DNA of 46,959 bases from Chara braunii (taxonomy: Eukaryota; Streptophyta; Charophyceae; Charales; Characeae): the NCBI GenBank assembly GCA_003427395.1, contig BFEA01000034.1:1697850-1744808 (forward strand), written 5' to 3'. This document shows, one piece after another, positions 44,817 to 46,959 of this stretch (position 1 is its first letter; the number at the start of each line of letters is the position of its first letter). The notes beneath the pieces are model-generated. The model was given only the letters and a program-made list of their open reading frames with translations, was not told where the DNA came from and did no database searches. The position numbers were made by a program, and so were the translations under genes.

Positions 44817-46386
44817 TCAACGCAGTCCACTACCAATGTTTGTATCACCGCTCTCCACCATGGTCTCTGGTGTGCAGTCAAACCATGTGTGAGCACGAAG
44901 TATTTCCTCTCCTGTTGATACTGCCGGGTGCAATGTAGCATCAGAACCGCTGGCTACAGCCCCGTGCAGGAGGCAACTAAGGTCCAGGCCCCACGTAAGT
45001 GATGTTGCGAGGACAGCCTCTCTGTTGACCAAGACAAACCATGACTTCCCCATACGTGACCATCTTTTTTCGTTCGAGCATGATCTCATAATGATCGTCA
45101 ATGCTGCATACTGGATTGCGCCCTCAGGTGTTGCCTCCTTCAGCACGACACGCAATAGTAAATGGGGATTAGAGAATACACGTGCCAACCTAAGAATCGC
45201 ATGTGCCCACCTTTTTGACGCTTGTCCTCCCCCTACTACCATATCCCAGTAGGCATCATATTCCTCACCCTCCTCGTCGCTGCTCACATCGNTGTCACTC
45301 ACTTCCACCTCATAGTTAGGGGCCCTCGCATCTTTTTCATTGTTCCTCACTCTTGTTTCTTCAATGTCATATCCGAAATCGATCGGTAAAGAAAAGTCTT
45401 CGAACCCTTATTCCCGTTGTTGTTCTTTAATTGTCCACTCATTGAACATATCTTCTTCTTCTACCTCCTCCGTGGACATTGTGTTTATTAGAGAACGCAC
45501 GATGGAGACTGTTCTCACAATTTTTTCCCCTGCTGAAGTGTGTCCATCTGTTGCATGAAGTGCAACATCTGCTTCCCTGGCCACCAACTTTCATCCTTCT
45601 TTCCTTGACCTCTTTCTGTCCACCTCAGAAGTCGCAATGCTGAGGCGATACAAAGTTGCCATTAATATTTCATCCCACAATGGAGTACCACATGCGACAT
45701 CCTCGTCCACACGCCGCACCCTATAGTTAATGAGGTCATTGCCCGCCAATGCTTGCTCTGTCACATCATGCAATGCCTGATGTATGACATTCTGATCACC
45801 AGGTTTCTTTTTCATGAAATCCGCCAGTTGGTCGAGTAAAACATACTCCACCCCGTTTGCAATAATTACTGGAAGATCTTGGAAGTCTTGCGGGGGAGCT
45901 TGCGGTATGTCCTTCAAACGTGAGAGTACTAAAATTTATGTTGCACCGCTCTTCATCTCGTCCTTAGAATCTTCAACAAGCATTCCCCATTTCTTCGCCT
46001 GTGTCATCCGCATCTGCTTGAAATCGGTTGGCATGTATGTTCCACCCTTCTGCCGCTTTGTCATATCCACGTCCCCTTCATCGGGCATCCCTTCTGTGCA
46101 CATCCAACCAACCACTTTTCTCAAAACTGTATGCACTGGTATCAGCATTGTTGTCTACACGCAAATCATGCGCCTCAGTGAACCGTGCCAATAGCATCCG
46201 TGCTCTGAGCGACTCCTCTCCGTTCGCAGCGATGCTTGCACGAATGTTCACTCTGACATCGAAGTAACTCGGCACTCTCTCCGTGAGTAGTCGAAGTTCC
46301 CCGTCGTCATCGTAGTGGATGCCCTCCTCCGCGTATTGCATCACATCTTGAAGAGTTGCCCTCGCCTGCGCCGCTGACATCGACAT
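44817..46386 (-). pseudogene. unknown protein, decayed, same strand as transposase
   Basis: From ATG 46,386 (MSMSAAQARATLQDVMQYAEEG) the reading is coherent for about 520 codons. It needs one frameshift in an A4 run near 46,119 (YSFEK to VVGWMCTEG) and reads past three in-frame stops: TAA 45,938-45,936, TGA 45,593-45,591 and TAA 45,410-45,408. Features include an acidic stretch (SDEEGEEYDAYWDM) and a helical C-terminus with WAHAILRLARVFSNPHLL and KSWFVLVNREAVLATSL. One undetermined base lies at 45,292. I do not recognise the family. Its position upstream of the transposase and inside the H4 hairpin suggests an accessory gene of the same transposon. Alternatively it could be a host gene fragment, or several exons with introns I cannot place. 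Confidence 0.5.
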
Positions 46387-46540
46387 GATGGTTGTGCTTT
46401 TGTCTATGTGTCTGTAAGTGGAACGACAAAACGATGATTTCAAGCTCCGTGAGGGTTTGTTTAATGTTGTTTGTGTTTCCCTCAGCTGGAAGTATGCGGT
46501 CGTTCGACGCTGCCAGTCAGTACACGGACGTCATACGAGG

Positions 46541-46610
46541 GTTGGCTATTGGGTGCCATTTTTTCTTCGAATCAATGAGATCGAAATGAATCCAGCACGC
46601 AGTAGTCAAC
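46541..46610. repeat. 70-bp hairpin H4 (possible transposon terminus)
   Basis: Left arm GTTGGCTATTGGGTGCCA and right arm AGCACGCAGTAGTCAAC form an imperfect inverted pair closely related to H1-H3 around the Ulp1 locus. It lies about 155 bases upstream of the unknown gene's ATG and is the candidate right end of the transposase-bearing element. Confidence 0.75.
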
Positions 46611-46902
46611 TCCTCCGACCCTGCTCTCACTCTCCGCCCAAACCACTTTCCATTTGTGTCTGACAGTGGCAGGGGGTGTGTCGCGGTCCAATGACATGTT
46701 TCCCCCAACCACCCCGCCCCCCCGCCCCCCAACCCCGAATCTAGAAACACGCTCACCCAACCAAAGACAAAGCCACCATGACACCCCCAGCTTCCCAAAC
46801 GTGTGAAGCATTGTACGTATCACAGGACCAGGAACCATTCATTCATAAAGCCATGGACGGCAGAGTACAACTTACCTAAGACGGAATAGTCCTCCGCCAA
46901 GA

Positions 46903-46904
<2 letters not shown>
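46611..46904. other. intergenic, nothing recognised
   Basis: C-rich on the + strand around 46,700-46,740. No coding frame or RNA was supported. Confidence 0.35.
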
Positions 46905-46941
<37 letters not shown>

Positions 46942-46959
46942 TGTGTGTGTGTGTGTATA
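46905..46959. repeat. (GT)n microsatellite at window end
   Basis: TG repeats with one TATG interruption, running to the last base of the window. Confidence 0.97.

Noticed and set aside
41856-45938. Possible reassignment of TAA/TGA to amino acids, since several in-frame stops interrupt coherent protein
   Set aside because: All three stop codons occur, frameshifts accompany them, and paired LINE copies show the stops are private changes (TGG to TAG in A, TCA against TAA in B). Decay explains this better.

Overview
This is a repeat-dominated stretch of nuclear DNA from a eukaryote. Long di- and trinucleotide microsatellites, non-LTR retrotransposon relics, a DNA-transposon transposase, a spliced gene and scaffold N-runs (one of 695 N) exclude a bacterial or organellar source. 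The mix would fit a large plant-lineage genome, for example a charophyte alga such as Chara. That assignment is an impression, not something the sequence proves. I see no intact conventional host gene.

Layout. 1-945 is C-rich low complexity; 1,547-2,602 holds two families of short tandem repeats. 2,609-6,345 is LINE copy A (+), with endonuclease, part of the reverse transcriptase (RT) and a poly(A) tail. It is followed by an inverted piece of the same LINE family (6,346-6,766). 6,943-15,490 is gene-free and packed with microsatellites, a 31-bp minisatellite (9,960-10,451), tRNA-like SINE relics and two hammerhead-like motifs. 15,491-20,449 is LINE copy B (+), which keeps the RT core that copy A lost.

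21,000-26,000 looks like a decayed DNA transposon bounded by hairpins and GA/TC tracts. It carries a dead Ulp1-type cysteine protease (-), a spliced basic/acidic protein gene (-) and a small Cys-rich ORF (+). 26,000-29,200 holds three 71-bp palindromic elements and an inverted pair of hammerhead-like motifs beside (TA)n. 31,126-31,506 is an RT relic. 31,590-33,870 is a tandem array of alternating 81- and 69-bp units with a leucine-rich-repeat-like translation. 34,030-40,832 holds two copies of a second LINE family (-), the second with a clear 5' inversion. 41,532-43,888 (-) is a decayed Plavaka-like (KDZ superfamily) transposase. 44,817-46,386 (-) is a decayed unknown gene on the same strand.

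How they fit together. The Ulp1 locus and the transposase locus share the same hairpin family (arms containing GTTGACTACTGCG), with copies at 21.15, 21.40, 25.85 and 46.54 kb, and their main genes share a strand. They may be two related KDZ-type elements, or the two ends of one roughly 25-kb element later invaded by LINEs and satellites. All their main genes are broken, so this is a transposon graveyard rather than an active system.
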